This document shows positions 33,446-43,468 of a stretch of 64,000 bases of DNA, in pieces (positions within the stretch are counted from its first letter, which is position 1; each line of letters starts with the position of its first letter). The DNA comes from Proteiniphilum acetatigenes DSM 18083 (GTDB lineage Bacteria > Bacteroidota > Bacteroidia > Bacteroidales > Dysgonomonadaceae): the NCBI RefSeq assembly GCF_000380985.1, contig NZ_KB905698.1:62001-126000 (forward strand). Direction: 5' to 3'. The notes beneath the pieces were generated by a model. It ran no database searches. It saw only the letters and a list, made by a program, of their open reading frames with translations, and was not told the origin of the DNA. The position numbers and the translations under genes were made by a program.

Positions 33446-35317
33446 TTATTCGTTGCATTCGGATTCTTTCAGGATAATGCTGCTGATGGTGACTTCGGCA
33501 TTCGCAGGATTTCCCCCAAAGTCAAATACCAAATTTATCTTATCAATGTCAATTCCATCCATAGCAGGCATCTTAAACACATAATCCTCATACGCGGTAA
33601 GATCAATATTCTTAGTGAAGAAAAACGTATTGTCATCGTCTACTTTGGTGAGTTTGACAGTTACTGACCTGATATCCTTGCTTGAATTAAAGATACAGCG
33701 AAAATCATACTTATTCGCAGCGCTGGTCGCAATATTGTCTGTTTTGAAATGGACCTGTGCCTGCCATTGGGAAAATGTTTCTTCGGACAACGTGATTTTG
33801 TACGAGTTGCCGTCAGCCACGAAGCCGGGGTCTGCTATCTGGTTCCAACCCGGGGCATAATAAAAGAAGTTCGTATAGCTAACCGACTTCCACATATTGC
33901 AGTCCGAGTCCGGCAGCCAGTTCACATCATCTTCTTCAGGTTCTTCGATGACAGTGCCGTCGTCGCAACTATGCTCTTTCAATACGGTACGACTCACAGT
34001 AACGACCGTTTCTGCCGCATTACCGCCAAAGTCGAGCACAAGGCTTACCTTCTCCATGTCAATGCCGGCCATATCTGTCTGAATAAAGGTATAATCTTGA
34101 TATGCTTTCAGTGAAATACTTTCCTGAAAGTAATACACTCCGTCGTCTCCCGTCTTAACCAGTTTTACTGTTACATTGTTGTGATCCTTGGTAGAATTGA
34201 AGATAGTCGAAAAATCATAATTCGTTGCCGCATTAGTAGATAAGTCAGTCAGGAATTTCACTTGCGCCTGCCACTGGTCGGAGGTGGCCTCGGGCAAGGT
34301 AATCTGATAAGAATTACCGTTGTCGGCAAAGCCGGGGTCATCTATCTGGCTCCAACCCGGGGCATAGTAAAACTCGTTTGTGAACGTTGCCGTCTTCCAC
34401 ATGTTGCAATCATTATCCGGATCATAACCGCCCGGTTTTGTTTCTTCACCGCTTGTCAGGATATAATGCCACGCAATAGATCCGTTGTCCGAAATCAGCT
34501 CTATTTTAGTAGGTGAAATACCTGCCAGCTTATATTTCGGAGTATTGTAAATATCGTCGTTGGCGATATATGGGAACAGCGTGTGTGCCGGGAACGTCAG
34601 GTAAATGTCGTTTCCTTCCGCAACAAAATCATAGGTGGTTACCTGTTCTGAAACGGCCGCCATAAAGTCATTCCCATCGTTGGTATTATATTCGCTGAAT
34701 ACGGAACAACCGGCATTCACATACACCGTGCCTCCCACACCCGGATTATAGGTATAGTCCATACCTGTTGTAAAGGTAAGTATATCGTCATAAAGCCCCC
34801 AAGCTGCTTTCTCGTTAGGCGATGCGCTCCACCAGCCCGTCCCGTCTGTTCCCGATTCTCCACAAGCCAAGTGCGCAGGTTCGCTGGCAGCAATTGACCA
34901 TGTTTTGCTTTCAGTTCCGGCAAAGAATGTAATGTACTTGTTAAAGTCAACCATCGAGTTGTCAATCGTAAACGTCTTGATGATGGAACCATCGCTGATA
35001 CCGTTTGCATTCCCGATCTTGATCTCTACCGTATAGGTGCCGGCGGTACTATAAATTTTGGTAAGCCCGTTCACTGTGGAATAGGTGATTTTACTTTGTT
35101 CCTCAAAAATCCATACAGGATAAGCAGCCTTATTATTTAATGTGAACGTTACCTGGTTGATTTCCTGGTCGACAGTGATATTCACGTCAATATCCGCGGC
35201 CAGGGGAATACCAGCCTCATTCGGCGATGTAAAACCATCCGGGGAACAGCCTGCCAGGCAAAAAGCTATCGCCGCCATCAAGAGGGTAACCCTTATATAG
35301 CCATATATATTTTTCAT
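33446..35317 (-). CDS. Surface glycan-binding lipoprotein with PKD-like domain and two tandem CBM-like repeats
   Basis: 623 residues in the SusE/F position of the PUL. A lipobox (AFCLAGCS) is followed by a PKD-like domain (about residues 35-118). A module at about 125-290 (KTWSIAASEPAHLACGESGT) is of the type seen in laminarin-binding SGBPs. Then two copies of a roughly 145-residue repeat follow, at 303-450 and 472-621. Each begins DCNMWK and contains YYAPGWxQIxDPGF, YxITLxExTxxQWQAQVxF, and LVxDFGGNxA. The repeats resemble CBM4-like beta-sandwiches and probably bind beta-glucan. They are joined by an acidic Glu/Asp linker (VIEEPEEDDVN). Function as the glucan capture protein is inferred from position and architecture. 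Confidence 0.8.
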   Translation of the reverse strand: MKNIYGYIRVTLLMAAIAFCLAGCSPDGFTSPNEAGIPLAADIDVNITVDQEINQVTFTLNNKAAYPVWIFEEQSKITYSTVNGLTKIYSTAGTYTVEIKIGNANGISDGSIIKTFTIDNSMVDFNKYITFFAGTESKTWSIAASEPAHLACGESGTDGTGWWSASPNEKAAWGLYDDILTFTTGMDYTYNPGVGGTVYVNAGCSVFSEYNTNDGNDFMAAVSEQVTTYDFVAEGNDIYLTFPAHTLFPYIANDDIYNTPKYKLAGISPTKIELISDNGSIAWHYILTSGEETKPGGYDPDNDCNMWKTATFTNEFYYAPGWSQIDDPGFADNGNSYQITLPEATSDQWQAQVKFLTDLSTNAATNYDFSTIFNSTKDHNNVTVKLVKTGDDGVYYFQESISLKAYQDYTFIQTDMAGIDMEKVSLVLDFGGNAAETVVTVSRTVLKEHSCDDGTVIEEPEEDDVNWLPDSDCNMWKSVSYTNFFYYAPGWNQIADPGFVADGNSYKITLSEETFSQWQAQVHFKTDNIATSAANKYDFRCIFNSSKDIRSVTVKLTKVDDDNTFFFTKNIDLTAYEDYVFKMPAMDGIDIDKINLVFDFGGNPANAEVTISSIILKESECNE

Positions 35318-35333
35318 AATTCTTCTATTTTAT

Positions 35334-36854
35334 TTAATAGTTATTCTGAGTTAACGTACCTTGCGCCGCATCAATCTCATTTTGAGGAATGGGCAGGTAT
35401 TTTTTATTGGGTGTCCATGAGTTTGTACGGTACTGTCCATCCGGAACAAGCACGGTAGTTGCTTTACCGGTACGTACCAAATCCCAGTAACGTTTTCCTT
35501 CGCCCACAAATTCCAACCGTCGCTCCTGAATGATATTGTCTACCGTGGCAGGAATGCTTCCCAATCCCGCCCTGTCGCGTACTTCGTTTAAATAGTTCTG
35601 TGCCGTTCCCTTACCTGAAACACCGCGGGCTAAAAGCTCGGATGCGTACAATAATGTTTCCGCATACCTGTAAACACGGAAATTGTTATTGTAGTTCATA
35701 TCGGCATCAGCAGCATGTCCTGCATTACCACCCACACGGGGCAGGTACTTCCTTAAAAAATATCCGGTATCCTGATAACGTCCTGTGTAAGTAGCACCAG
35801 TGGAAACGGTATAGTCGGCAAAATTAAGGATACCCCCATCGCGACGTTCATCGGCTTCGTCATACATTTCGTAAGTTTCCACGCGAACCGGTTCAAATCC
35901 CCATCCGCCTTCATAATCCGGACTGCTGCCCAGATTGTTTATGCCTATAAATTTCGGATAAACTGAACCACCGGCGCCAGTAGCATTGTCCCAGGCGCGT
36001 TTACCGGCAGTAGAAACATAATTGATCTCGAAAATCGACTCGGTATTCCATTCTCCCGCTTCTTCCCAGATTGAAGCAAAATCGTCTACCAGGTCGTAGC
36101 TGCCGGAAGCGATGATCTCTTCCATATAGCTGAGAGCTTTGGAGTATCTGCTTTCGTCCTGCTGGTACATTACCACTTCAGTATAGAGCATATATGCCAT
36201 GGCTTTCGATACGCGTCCATACCATTGGGCCGTTGTACGCATAGGTAATCCCCCGTTATCGATCGCGTCTTCCAATGATGTTATTATTCCGTTATAAACA
36301 TCATCGGCTGCGCTTTGCTCATGTATATAAGGAAACGAGAGATTCTGTTCATAATAGGGAATATTGCCCCACAATTTCCACAACCACGTGTAATAGAACG
36401 AACGTAATATTTTTGCTTCGGCTGTATAAAGAGCCTTGTTTTCATTAGAAATATCAGTTACATTTTCAATGTTTTCCACTACAACATTCGAACGGTTTAT
36501 ACCGGAATAAAATGTCGTCCAGAGATCACTTACCACAGAGGTGGGCAAAGCATTGTAATTAGACATACGATGCAAATAAATACAGTCATTTTCATCGGCT
36601 CCCCCGACGTAAACGTCATCAGCCATCACATCTGAGACCAAACCGATATGCGTATATTGCCCCCATGCATAGTCAAACCATTTTAACGGGTCGTATGCGG
36701 CAACGAGTGCTTCAAAGATCCTTTCATCCGAATTATAATATTCGTCAACAAAAACCTTGTCGGGCGATTCTACATCCAGAAAATCAGTTGTGCAGGACGT
36801 TCCCGTCATACCCAACAGTATGCAACTTATTAAAATTAAAATATATTTTTTCAT
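35334..36854 (-). CDS. SusD/RagB family nutrient-binding lipoprotein
   Basis: 506 residues. A lipobox (GMTGTSCTTDFLD) begins the mature protein, followed by the family pattern: DYYNSDERIFEALVAAY, helical TPR-like segments (ENKALYTAEAKILRSFYYTW), and the C-terminal signature ERRLEFVGEGKRYWDLVRTG. PIPQNEIDAAQGTLTQNNY is the typical SusD ending. It forms the lid of the SusC transporter at the cell surface and binds the imported oligosaccharide. It lies 19 bp after susC and 16 bp before the glycan-binding protein. Secure family call; substrate inferred from GH16 and GH3. Confidence 0.94.
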   Translation of the reverse strand: MKKYILILISCILLGMTGTSCTTDFLDVESPDKVFVDEYYNSDERIFEALVAAYDPLKWFDYAWGQYTHIGLVSDVMADDVYVGGADENDCIYLHRMSNYNALPTSVVSDLWTTFYSGINRSNVVVENIENVTDISNENKALYTAEAKILRSFYYTWLWKLWGNIPYYEQNLSFPYIHEQSAADDVYNGIITSLEDAIDNGGLPMRTTAQWYGRVSKAMAYMLYTEVVMYQQDESRYSKALSYMEEIIASGSYDLVDDFASIWEEAGEWNTESIFEINYVSTAGKRAWDNATGAGGSVYPKFIGINNLGSSPDYEGGWGFEPVRVETYEMYDEADERRDGGILNFADYTVSTGATYTGRYQDTGYFLRKYLPRVGGNAGHAADADMNYNNNFRVYRYAETLLYASELLARGVSGKGTAQNYLNEVRDRAGLGSIPATVDNIIQERRLEFVGEGKRYWDLVRTGKATTVLVPDGQYRTNSWTPNKKYLPIPQNEIDAAQGTLTQNNY

Positions 36855-36873
36855 ACGATAGTCAGATTAGCAA

Positions 36874-39800
36874 TTAAAAATTTAAATTTAACCCGAATGT
36901 ATACGTTCTCGCCTGAGGATATATACCCCGGTCAATACCGATCTGTGTGCCTCCGGCGGAGATTTCGGGATCAAACCCTTCATATTTTGTGAGAGTCAGC
37001 AGGTTTTCAGCTGCTACAAAAAGGCGCAAGCTTGAAATCAGAAGATTTTTCGTCATCCCTCTGGGGAGCGTATATCCCAACTGTATGTTCTTCAACCGCC
37101 AATACGAACCGTCTTTCACGTACAAATCGGACGACAGCCAGTTGTTATTATCATCGGTAAAGGTGAATCGCGGAATACGGTTGGAAGTCCCTTCGCCGGT
37201 CCAACGATCCAACATATACGAAGGCAGGTTGATATAAGCGATATCCGTACGGCGCGTCGCATCAAAAATATCGTTCCCTTGTGTACCCTGCCACATCATG
37301 TTGAAATCAAAATTTTTCCATGCAACAGAAAAATTCAAGCCAAATGTCCAGTCGGGCATACCTTTACCGATTTTGGTCTTGTCGTTATCATCAATTTTAC
37401 CATCTCCGTTTATATCGACGAAACGTACATCCCCCGGCACCGCTTTAGGCTGTATCAAAGACACATTTCCATCGGCATCGGTATGGGTATAACTGTTGAT
37501 TTCATCCAGGTTCTGGAAAATACCGTTGGTTTTATACCCGTAGAAGAAAGGGAACGGTTGGCCATTTTCGGCTCTCGATACAGTTCCCACATTCTGGTAA
37601 TTGTCGTAATTCTCGAATCCGGTTTCATTACCCAATTTAATGAGTTTATTTTTCAGGTAGGTAGCATTCCCCCCGATACGGAAGTTAAAGTCGGATACCT
37701 TGAATCTATAGCTTGTTTCGAATTCAAAACCGGAGTTTTCCATTTCTCCGACGTTACCCCAGGGTTTGGATTCACCCACATAAGAAGGGATGGGCATTAC
37801 CATTAGCATACCGTCCGTAATTTTCTTGTAATAATCACCACTGAATGTTAATGCATTTCCAAGCAATCCGAAGTCAATACCGATATTGGTCTGTATGGAT
37901 TGTTCCCAACGCAGGTCTCTGTTTGCCAGTCCGTTTGGTTTGGTACCGTTGAGCAGTCTTATGGCATCACCTGTCCCGAAGAAATAATTATTTCCGGTTT
38001 GGGTAAGCGCTACGTAGCGGAAATCATCGAGATTTTCGTTACCGTTTTTACCCCATGAAAACCGGAGTTTTGTGCTGTTCAGCCAATCGGGACGGTTTTG
38101 TGCAAATTCTTCGTTCATAATATTCCATCCCAGCGAGAAGGAGGGAAAGGTGGCCCAGGGATTGTTGGTCCCGAACCTGGAAGAACCGTCGCGGCGAATA
38201 GTTGCCTGAAACATGTAACGCTCGGCATAGTTGTAGCTTAACCGTGCGAAATAAGAAGCCAGGGCATGAGGATTAGTAGCGCCTCCGTAAACCGACATGT
38301 CGCCGTTAGCAGCGGTACCGGTCGTAAAGTTAATATTCGCCTTGTTGGGATTTTCTTCCACCATATAGTAATTGCTGCCACCCAACTGGCGTCCGTTGGT
38401 TTTCTTCGCCGATTGTCCCAACAGTACGGTTACGTTATGTAGTCCGATGGCTTTATCGTATGATAATGTGTTCTCTAACTGCCATACTAAAGAACGGTTC
38501 ATCTCCGACCATACGGATGATTTCTCAGCCTTATTGGATTGTCCCAGGTAATACACGGGAGTCCAACCGTCAGTACCCCAGAAAGCCAGATCCGTTCCAA
38601 ACGACGACCGAAATTTCAGATTATCCCAAATAGTCAGTTCGCCCCAGAAATTGGCAATAAACTTGTCGGCATTTCCTTTCTCGCCCGGTAAAGTCAGCGT
38701 GGCCAACGGATTGACAATTTCATTATAGTCTGAGCCGGCAATGGTATAGATACGTCCATTATTTTTATCGCGTACGGGACTAAAATTCGTTACGTTGGCA
38801 TATCTTTCGAATACGGCATCCTCGTCTTCTTCATAAATTCCGAGGATAGGCGAGAAAGCAAGTGCACTGCCCAAAGGTGAACCATACTCCGAATTAGTGG
38901 TAATACCTTGCGACTGGATGCGCGAATAGGCCAGATTGGCGCCAAAGGTGACATTACTTAACCAGTTACGTTCATTCTTGGCATCCATGAGCACATACGT
39001 ATTGTTGGAACGCAATGCAAGGCGTTTGTAATTGGAGCGGTCGAAATTTCCACCGACAATACCTTCCTGCGAATAATAACCTGCTGACAGGTAATAGTTG
39101 AGCCGTTGCGTGGTACCGCTCGCGCTGAACTGATGCTGGACTAACGGTGCATTATAATTGAAAACTTCCTTTTGCCAGTTTGTACCTTCCCCGAAGGAAT
39201 AAGGATCGGCATAAAAGGGTGAATTTCCCCCGTTTATCCTGCCTTCGTTCATCAATATCGCGTATTCGGTGGCATTCAGCACGTCCCGTTCTTTCCATGG
39301 ACTTTGCATACCATATGAGAAATCATACGTAAAACTCACTTTTCCCTCTTTTCCCTTTTTCGTAGTAACGAGAATAACACCATTCGCGGCGCGCGTACCG
39401 TAAATAGCTCCCGAAGCGGCATCTTTCAATACTTCTATGGATTCAATATCGCTCGGGTTAAGGTAATCAATACCTCCGTCAATCGGCATGCCGTCCACAA
39501 TATAAACAGGATTGGAATTGTTAATGGTTCCGATACCACGCACACGCACCTTTGCTGCGTCACCGGGCTGACCGGAAGCGGAAGTAACGGTAACACCTGC
39601 TGTAAGCCCTTTCAACGCATTATCCACCCTGACGGGAGCCGTAAAGGCGAGATCATCGGCAGTTACACGACTAATAGCGGCTGTCACCACACTTTTGCGC
39701 TGTACACCATACCCGATTACCACCAGTTCATCGAGCACTTCGGTATCTTCCTGCAATTGTACGTTAAGCACGGTCTGATTAGTAATCGTAAATTGTTGCT

Positions 39801-40317
39801 CCAGATAGCCGATATAAGATACGCGAAGCGTAGCTCCTCTCGGTACGGATAACGCATAATTCCCATCTATATCAGTTACGGTACCAATCGTAGTTTCCGG
39901 AACGGAGATATTAGCCCCAATAACCGGATCATCATTTTCATCAGTCACCCGCCCGCTCAGACGTATTTCCTGTTGCGGAGCCTGCGTTGTTTCACTTGTT
40001 GCGGCCGTCGACTTATCAAAAATATAAATTTTGTTGTCTCTCAGCTCGTAACCGATATTACGGGGTGTAAACAACTGGTCCAACACCTGCGTAAGATCGG
40101 TATCGGTCACTCTGATAGTTACTGCATCATTCAGATCCACCACTTCCTTGCTAAACGCCAGGGTGTAGTCTGTCTGTTGGGTGATACTTTCCAGTACAGT
40201 TCTCAGATTTGTTTGGCTGAAATTCAGGTTCACTTTTTGTGCCGAACTGATTACGGTACTCAGCACAAAGAGCGACATCAGAATCATCCATCGCCTTTTC
40301 ATTGGAATTTTTCCCAT
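36874..40317 (-). CDS. SusC/RagA TonB-dependent transporter with N-terminal STN domain
   Basis: 1147 residues; MKRRW at 40302 is an alternative start. A signal peptide (SLFVLSTVISSAQ) precedes an STN domain at about residues 27-97 (NLRTVLESITQQTDYTLAFS, DLTQVLDQLF), then a carboxypeptidase-like domain (LSGRVTDENDDPVIGANISV). The plug follows, with LDELVVIGYGVQRKS (TonB box region), RVRGIGTINNSNPVYIVDGM and IYGTRAANGVILVTTKKG. A 22-strand barrel ends in TYTFGLNLNF. An STN domain implies signalling to a FecR anti-sigma factor, which relieves an ECF sigma factor. The nearest FecR/sigma pair is at 46.8-48.6 kb on the same strand, beyond the fimbrial genes. First gene of the beta-glucan PUL. Confidence 0.95.
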   Translation of the reverse strand: MGKIPMKRRWMILMSLFVLSTVISSAQKVNLNFSQTNLRTVLESITQQTDYTLAFSKEVVDLNDAVTIRVTDTDLTQVLDQLFTPRNIGYELRDNKIYIFDKSTAATSETTQAPQQEIRLSGRVTDENDDPVIGANISVPETTIGTVTDIDGNYALSVPRGATLRVSYIGYLEQQFTITNQTVLNVQLQEDTEVLDELVVIGYGVQRKSVVTAAISRVTADDLAFTAPVRVDNALKGLTAGVTVTSASGQPGDAAKVRVRGIGTINNSNPVYIVDGMPIDGGIDYLNPSDIESIEVLKDAASGAIYGTRAANGVILVTTKKGKEGKVSFTYDFSYGMQSPWKERDVLNATEYAILMNEGRINGGNSPFYADPYSFGEGTNWQKEVFNYNAPLVQHQFSASGTTQRLNYYLSAGYYSQEGIVGGNFDRSNYKRLALRSNNTYVLMDAKNERNWLSNVTFGANLAYSRIQSQGITTNSEYGSPLGSALAFSPILGIYEEDEDAVFERYANVTNFSPVRDKNNGRIYTIAGSDYNEIVNPLATLTLPGEKGNADKFIANFWGELTIWDNLKFRSSFGTDLAFWGTDGWTPVYYLGQSNKAEKSSVWSEMNRSLVWQLENTLSYDKAIGLHNVTVLLGQSAKKTNGRQLGGSNYYMVEENPNKANINFTTGTAANGDMSVYGGATNPHALASYFARLSYNYAERYMFQATIRRDGSSRFGTNNPWATFPSFSLGWNIMNEEFAQNRPDWLNSTKLRFSWGKNGNENLDDFRYVALTQTGNNYFFGTGDAIRLLNGTKPNGLANRDLRWEQSIQTNIGIDFGLLGNALTFSGDYYKKITDGMLMVMPIPSYVGESKPWGNVGEMENSGFEFETSYRFKVSDFNFRIGGNATYLKNKLIKLGNETGFENYDNYQNVGTVSRAENGQPFPFFYGYKTNGIFQNLDEINSYTHTDADGNVSLIQPKAVPGDVRFVDINGDGKIDDNDKTKIGKGMPDWTFGLNFSVAWKNFDFNMMWQGTQGNDIFDATRRTDIAYINLPSYMLDRWTGEGTSNRIPRFTFTDDNNNWLSSDLYVKDGSYWRLKNIQLGYTLPRGMTKNLLISSLRLFVAAENLLTLTKYEGFDPEISAGGTQIGIDRGIYPQARTYTFGLNLNF

Positions 40318-40648
40318 GGTTTGTTCTACATATTAAAAATTAGACATTAAAATTTTTTCACCTCACTAGAATTAATCTATCTCTCTACTTTTTATTACAG
40401 ATACTGATTTAACACTTTTGAATGCTTGTTATCGCTTCTTTATAGTAGACACAGAGAAAAAGAAAAAGGATGAGTAAAAAGTAAAAATTTAACAAAATGA
40501 TAAGAAAAACCGCAAAAAAATAATGATAAATCCTTTGAATAACAGGGTGTAAGATAAAAAAGAGAGACAAAAAAGGTCACAAAGATCCGGAGAAAAAGGG
40601 TCGAAGGACAACAGAAACAATATCCGAAACATATAAATATTATATCGG
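40318..40648. other. Intergenic region upstream of susC
   Basis: 331 bp between the usher-like gene and susC, both minus strand. AT-rich with A/G-rich runs on the plus strand. I see no TTTG/TAnnTTTG promoter. If this PUL is driven by an ECF sigma factor, its promoter would lie here and would not match that consensus. A 70-codon frame near 40440-40652 is low-complexity and rejected. Confidence 0.5.
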
Positions 40649-43465
40649 TCAATCGGAAGCGAAGAAGCGTTTTATATTTATTTTTCTCTCTTTCACTTCA
40701 ATCTCAAAAGGATCGAGCACTGTAATTTTACCGGCTTCGATCGTGAAAGTACGGGTATAATCTTTACACTCGGAGTGTTCAGGCAACGTTTTGGTATCGA
40801 AGGTAATGGTATAGGTTCCCATGGGCAGGAAAGTGGTAAATTTTCCGTCGGCATCGGTGACAACGGTTTGAACAACTGTTCCGTCGGTATTTATTACTAT
40901 AAATCGAAGACCTTCATACCTCGGCAGAATCTCCACACTATTCTCATCACTGATATAACCGACACTTCCCTGTAATGTACCGCTTTGTTTGAGGGAAATA
41001 TTGATCACCGTTCTGGCACTTTTGGCAGTGATTTTCTTCCGGTCGAAGAACCAGCGTCCCGTCTGTATCGGCTTCACTATATACTCGCCGTAGGGTACCA
41101 GCGAGTAGCGCACCTTTCCTTCTTCGTCCGAAATAAAGGCTTTGTTATCAATGTTCAGCAGATAGCCTCCGGCCGGCTCATCTCCGTCATCATAACGGTT
41201 ATTGGCGTTATGGTCGTAATAGACTTGAGCGACTACCTTGCTTTTCCGCCCCTTCATCGGCTGCGATTTGCTGAAATTCCATGTCACTCCCACCTGCACG
41301 TTGAACATATTACTGCTATTGATAAACGTGTATCTGTACCAATAAGCGTTCATAAAAAAAGCCATATTATCTTTTGCAAAAAAGTTTGCAGTAAGGTTCG
41401 CCGACGGCACGCTGCCCTGATACACATCATGGCTGAAGTTGATACCTGACGAGAAAGATAATTTTTTAGAAATATTTTTATTGATGGAAACCGAAGAGGT
41501 AAACCGGTTGAACTCCTTATGCTGTTGCTTCGCCATCATATATTCATAGAGATAGTAAGCTCCTTTCTGGTATGAGGCGTCTATCATCACTTCCCGGAAT
41601 GAGTAATTCAGGGTTGTTTTTGCCTGTCCCGAACGGCCACCCTCCAAAGGATCGGCAAAAAATCCTGCCTCCAGTGTGCCGAAGAGGGAGTGCCTCGCAT
41701 TGGGACTTTGCCATCGCCCTTGCCATCCCATGCGATGAGAAACCATTCGCACATTCCCTGAAACAGTTCCTTCATCGAGCCATGAGGTGTATGAGGGGGA
41801 ACTTTCACCTTGATGCCGGTAATAGAGTGACGAAGTTACTCTCCCTAATTTTGGCAATGAGAGCATGATATTTCCATAACTGTTCTCTGACCGGTAAGTA
41901 TAAGTGTAGGCGTACGATTTAGGTGCCGTTCTGTTGTAACCAACACTGCCGCTGATATAGGTGTTTTCAGACAATCTTTTATTGACTCCCTGCGTAAAGG
42001 AGAGAGTTCCTTTTCTGCTTCCGGGAAAATATCCATCGCTGTAATAACCCGATCCGTCCAAAGCGATTCCGAAAGGCAGATTACCTCTGTACCGAAGTTC
42101 AGCTGCACCGGAGAATTTGCTGTCTGGTATGTTCTCATAGCTGCTCAATGCTCCATGCGTCTCCATATGGATGCTCCAATTTTTCCCTAACAAGCTTCTC
42201 CACTGAAGGCCTCCTACATTATATATTGCTTTTTCATAAGGGTTTTTCTGGTAAATATAGGTTGCTTCCATACCCCTATCTGAATTATTGGCTCCTAATG
42301 CGCCTTGTATGTAAAACGAGTAATACTCGGTAAACCATGGCTGTGAACCTATCAGGTTAAAATTCTGATCGACCGCCCCGAAAGTGAGCGTTTTTCTCCT
42401 GTCGGCAGTCGACAATATTGCTTTTGCGCCCCGGCCAAATAGCGGTAACTCCGTCTGTTCACTCACGTTGCCAATAGTGAACTCATTCTCTTCAAGCTTA
42501 TACATCAACGAGGTATTGGTAATCATGGGTGTATGGCCGGAATTGTATTTGTAGATATTCCCTTTCAGGTGGAGATAGCCTGCCGGCAGGTTCATATATC
42601 CCCCACCCTGTAATTGCAGCATATTCGAAGTAGCATTGTACTGCCGGTAGCTCAATGTAACGGAATTGTCGGCCAATCCCTGTCCGGGATACAAATTACG
42701 GGCGGGATTGGTATCTATATACTTCCTATCTGTAAAAACATTCTGCACGGTAACGGTCTTACTCCCAAAAATCGTTTTCTCCCTCCCTTTCATGGCAGTG
42801 ATATGCACCGAAAATTGTCCCGATGAAAGGAGATTGCCACTGGGAATAAAGCTGTGGATAAACCGTTTCTGTTCCATAGGCGCCATGGTGATTTTCATCT
42901 CTGTAAAAGCAGGTGCTTCCCGCAGGTTGGGAACATTAAACACCAATGTCACCTCCTGATATGTGTTTCCGCTGTTATTCACCGTTACATGCACCCGCAC
43001 CGAATCCTCCGGACGGGTTATCATCAGTGGGGCGTCATCCGTCATGAAAAATATCTGCTCCCGCTCTTCAATATCGATGTAGGTTTCCCGGGCCAGCACC
43101 CTTTCCTTTTTTTCATTGAGAATGATATACCTGATAGCTTTTCTTCCCGCACCGATATCCTTGGCTGCAATTAACCGGTAAGCGACAAAAACACTGTCGT
43201 TCTGAGCAACAGAAATCTCCCGTTCACCCTGTGAAAGGGAACGGAGTTCCGAGAGTGGATCCAACAGGACAGTTCCAGTGAATATCTGCTCCGATCGATT
43301 GGTTATCTTCAGGATATGACTTATAACCTGTGCATTAACCGAAGACTCCCGTATCTCCAAGCCGACCGGTTCTTCCGCAACAGATTGAGCCTTTATTCCG
43401 TGGAAAGTATAAAGACTGATGAGCAATAATCCTGTGAAGCAGAGCTTTTTTCTATTGCGGAACAT
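40649..43465 (-). CDS. Usher-like outer-membrane protein of a fimbrial locus
   Basis: 938 residues with a signal peptide. From N to C: an Ig-like domain (about 30-140), a second Ig/CARDB-like domain (about 150-240, DSVRVHVTVNNSGNTYQEVT), then about 480 residues of alternating barrel strands (VTLSYRQYNATSNMLQLQGG, FTIGNVSEQTELPLFGRGAK) ending near MFNVQVGVTWNFS. Then an SdrD-B/CNA-B-like domain (VVAQVYYDHNANNRYDDGDE) and a last Ig-like domain (GTLQGSVGYISDENS). Length, barrel and flanking soluble domains recall chaperone-usher outer-membrane ushers, but I see no classical usher sequence signature or clear plug domain. Its neighbours (pilin-like, chaperone-like, tip-like genes, adjoining or overlapping) support an export role for pilus subunits. 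Function is inference. Confidence 0.65.
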   Translation of the reverse strand: MFRNRKKLCFTGLLLISLYTFHGIKAQSVAEEPVGLEIRESSVNAQVISHILKITNRSEQIFTGTVLLDPLSELRSLSQGEREISVAQNDSVFVAYRLIAAKDIGAGRKAIRYIILNEKKERVLARETYIDIEEREQIFFMTDDAPLMITRPEDSVRVHVTVNNSGNTYQEVTLVFNVPNLREAPAFTEMKITMAPMEQKRFIHSFIPSGNLLSSGQFSVHITAMKGREKTIFGSKTVTVQNVFTDRKYIDTNPARNLYPGQGLADNSVTLSYRQYNATSNMLQLQGGGYMNLPAGYLHLKGNIYKYNSGHTPMITNTSLMYKLEENEFTIGNVSEQTELPLFGRGAKAILSTADRRKTLTFGAVDQNFNLIGSQPWFTEYYSFYIQGALGANNSDRGMEATYIYQKNPYEKAIYNVGGLQWRSLLGKNWSIHMETHGALSSYENIPDSKFSGAAELRYRGNLPFGIALDGSGYYSDGYFPGSRKGTLSFTQGVNKRLSENTYISGSVGYNRTAPKSYAYTYTYRSENSYGNIMLSLPKLGRVTSSLYYRHQGESSPSYTSWLDEGTVSGNVRMVSHRMGWQGRWQSPNARHSLFGTLEAGFFADPLEGGRSGQAKTTLNYSFREVMIDASYQKGAYYLYEYMMAKQQHKEFNRFTSSVSINKNISKKLSFSSGINFSHDVYQGSVPSANLTANFFAKDNMAFFMNAYWYRYTFINSSNMFNVQVGVTWNFSKSQPMKGRKSKVVAQVYYDHNANNRYDDGDEPAGGYLLNIDNKAFISDEEGKVRYSLVPYGEYIVKPIQTGRWFFDRKKITAKSARTVINISLKQSGTLQGSVGYISDENSVEILPRYEGLRFIVINTDGTVVQTVVTDADGKFTTFLPMGTYTITFDTKTLPEHSECKDYTRTFTIEAGKITVLDPFEIEVKERKINIKRFFASD

Positions 43466-43468
43466 TTG

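Noticed and set aside
40440-40652. 70-codon Phe/Cys-rich frame on the minus strand
   Set aside because: Low complexity from A/G-rich intergenic DNA, no signal peptide logic, overlaps the usher-like stop.
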